Positions 63,412-64,000 of a DNA stretch of 64,000 nt are shown here, in pieces. A program made the translations under genes and the position numbers. The DNA comes from Bigelowiella natans CCMP2755 (taxonomy: Eukaryota > Cercozoa > Chlorarachniophyceae). Position 1 is the first letter of the stretch. The number at the start of each line of letters is the position of its first letter. The notes beneath the pieces were generated by a model. It was not told the origin of the DNA and did no database searches. It saw nothing but the letters and a program-made list of their open reading frames with translations. The stretch is from NCBI GenBank assembly GCA_000320545.1, contig ADNK01001791.1, positions 37,832-101,831 on the forward strand. The letters are read 5' to 3'.

Positions 63412-63467
<56 letters not shown>

Positions 63468-63579
63468 TGTGTGTATTTGTATTGAGTAAAACTTGCTACC
63501 GCAACCCTCCCTTATTACATGTGTGTAAAATCCAAAGGCATTGGCATCTGAGTCTCCGGCATTAAGGTCCCCATCCCCC

Positions 63580-63610
<31 letters not shown>

Positions 63611-64000
63611 CCCCCCCCCTCTCTCCCTCTCCCGCCTCCATAAAAATATTGATATTATGCCCAGATTCGTGCTACTATTGTAGTCATACCGAGTTTTGAC
63701 TCGAGGTGTTCGATGATTTAGCCCCGATGCAGGCTGTTCCCCCCTCCAAAGAAAATACTCATTATCAGTCAACTCACGGCTCATCGCTGATACATTTTTC
63801 TCTGTATTAAGAGGACAATTCTCTCTCCATCATGCCTTCTCTCCTATAGTTGAGTGGAAAACTAGAACAAGCACGACTCCACTTTGCTTTTGAGATCCCA
63901 TTGGAAAATGCAATTCGGGAAGGAAGTCTTCGAGGAGGAGAAGGGACTATGCATTGCCGAACGTGGTCTATCTACCCCGTCTACCCCAGATATCACCCGA
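63125..64000 (+). CDS. 5' part of a gene cut by the window end (unknown)
   Basis: The first exon 63125-63172 starts MSAYDDSLAKSS and ends at a GT donor. A probable second exon is 63370-63409 (VGRQVIITRNVQK). A short exon near 63556-63569 restores phase. The last visible exon starts at 63850 after CTCCTATAG, stays open to the end of the window, and contains GKLEQARLHFAFEIPLENAI and TWSIYPVYPRY. The frame is open and protein-like, but the gene continues beyond the window. No family recognised. Confidence 0.45.
63413..63475. repeat. (CT)n(GT)n compound microsatellite
   Basis: CT then GT units in an intron of the gene at the right edge; a further CT-rich run with C homopolymers lies at about 63575-63637. 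Confidence 0.9.

Overview
The window is nuclear DNA from an intron-rich eukaryote, most likely a single-celled protist. Genes lie on both strands and are mostly cut into many short exons (often 25-130 nt) by GT-AG introns that are frequently filled with microsatellites. No bacterial operon features, rRNA, tRNA or CRISPR arrays are seen. The gene content (Hippo/MST-like kinase, GPN-loop GTPase, SUMO E1 subunit, Qa-SNARE, EXD2-like nuclease, CH-CH-GAR cytolinker) is generally eukaryotic. A chlorarachniophyte or other rhizarian/algal protist is my guess only; nothing in the sequence proves it. Exon models were built by hand: open frames were joined at AG/GT borders and kept only where the reading phase carried through and the summed length was a multiple of three.

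Layout. 0.2-1.7 kb (-): nuclear-type protein with a duplicated Trp-rich motif. 2.8-4.1 kb (+): single-pass membrane protein. 4.2-11.9 kb (+): 23-exon ankyrin protein. 12.5-16.8 kb (-): 17-exon protein of unknown function. 17.7-18.7 kb (+): PTRHD1. 19.8-21.6 kb (-): MST/Hippo-like kinase. 23.4-24.8 kb (-): three-RRM RNA-binding protein, intronless. 25.8-26.9 kb (-): small secreted protein. 27.5-31.8 kb (+): GPN1. 32.8-33.7 kb (-): syntaxin. 35.7-38.0 kb (-): unknown protein. 38.1-44.5 kb (-): large polytopic membrane protein. 44.7-47.7 kb (+): CH-CH-coiled-coil-GAR cytolinker. 48.9-52.2 kb (+): SAE1. 52.8-54.6 kb (-): candidate DNA-binding protein. 54.8-55.5 kb (+): intronless polytopic membrane protein. 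56.6-60.6 kb (-): EXD2-like nuclease. 60.6-61.6 and 61.6-62.9 kb (-): two unknown genes. 63.1 kb to the end (+): start of a gene cut by the window.

Between the genes lie seven islands (about 18.7, 22.4, 25.1, 31.9, 34.0, 47.8 and 55.8 kb) that differ from everything else: they hold no convincing exons and are packed with self-complementary tetramers (CTAG, CATG, TGCA, GATC). Two of them share a diverged repeat. I regard these islands as the most unusual structure in the window.

The genes do not form one pathway. Several neighbours are very close: two divergent pairs share intergenic gaps of about 230 bp, and on the minus strand three consecutive stop-to-start gaps are 0-37 nt, which either means real compactness or that some modelled neighbours are one gene.
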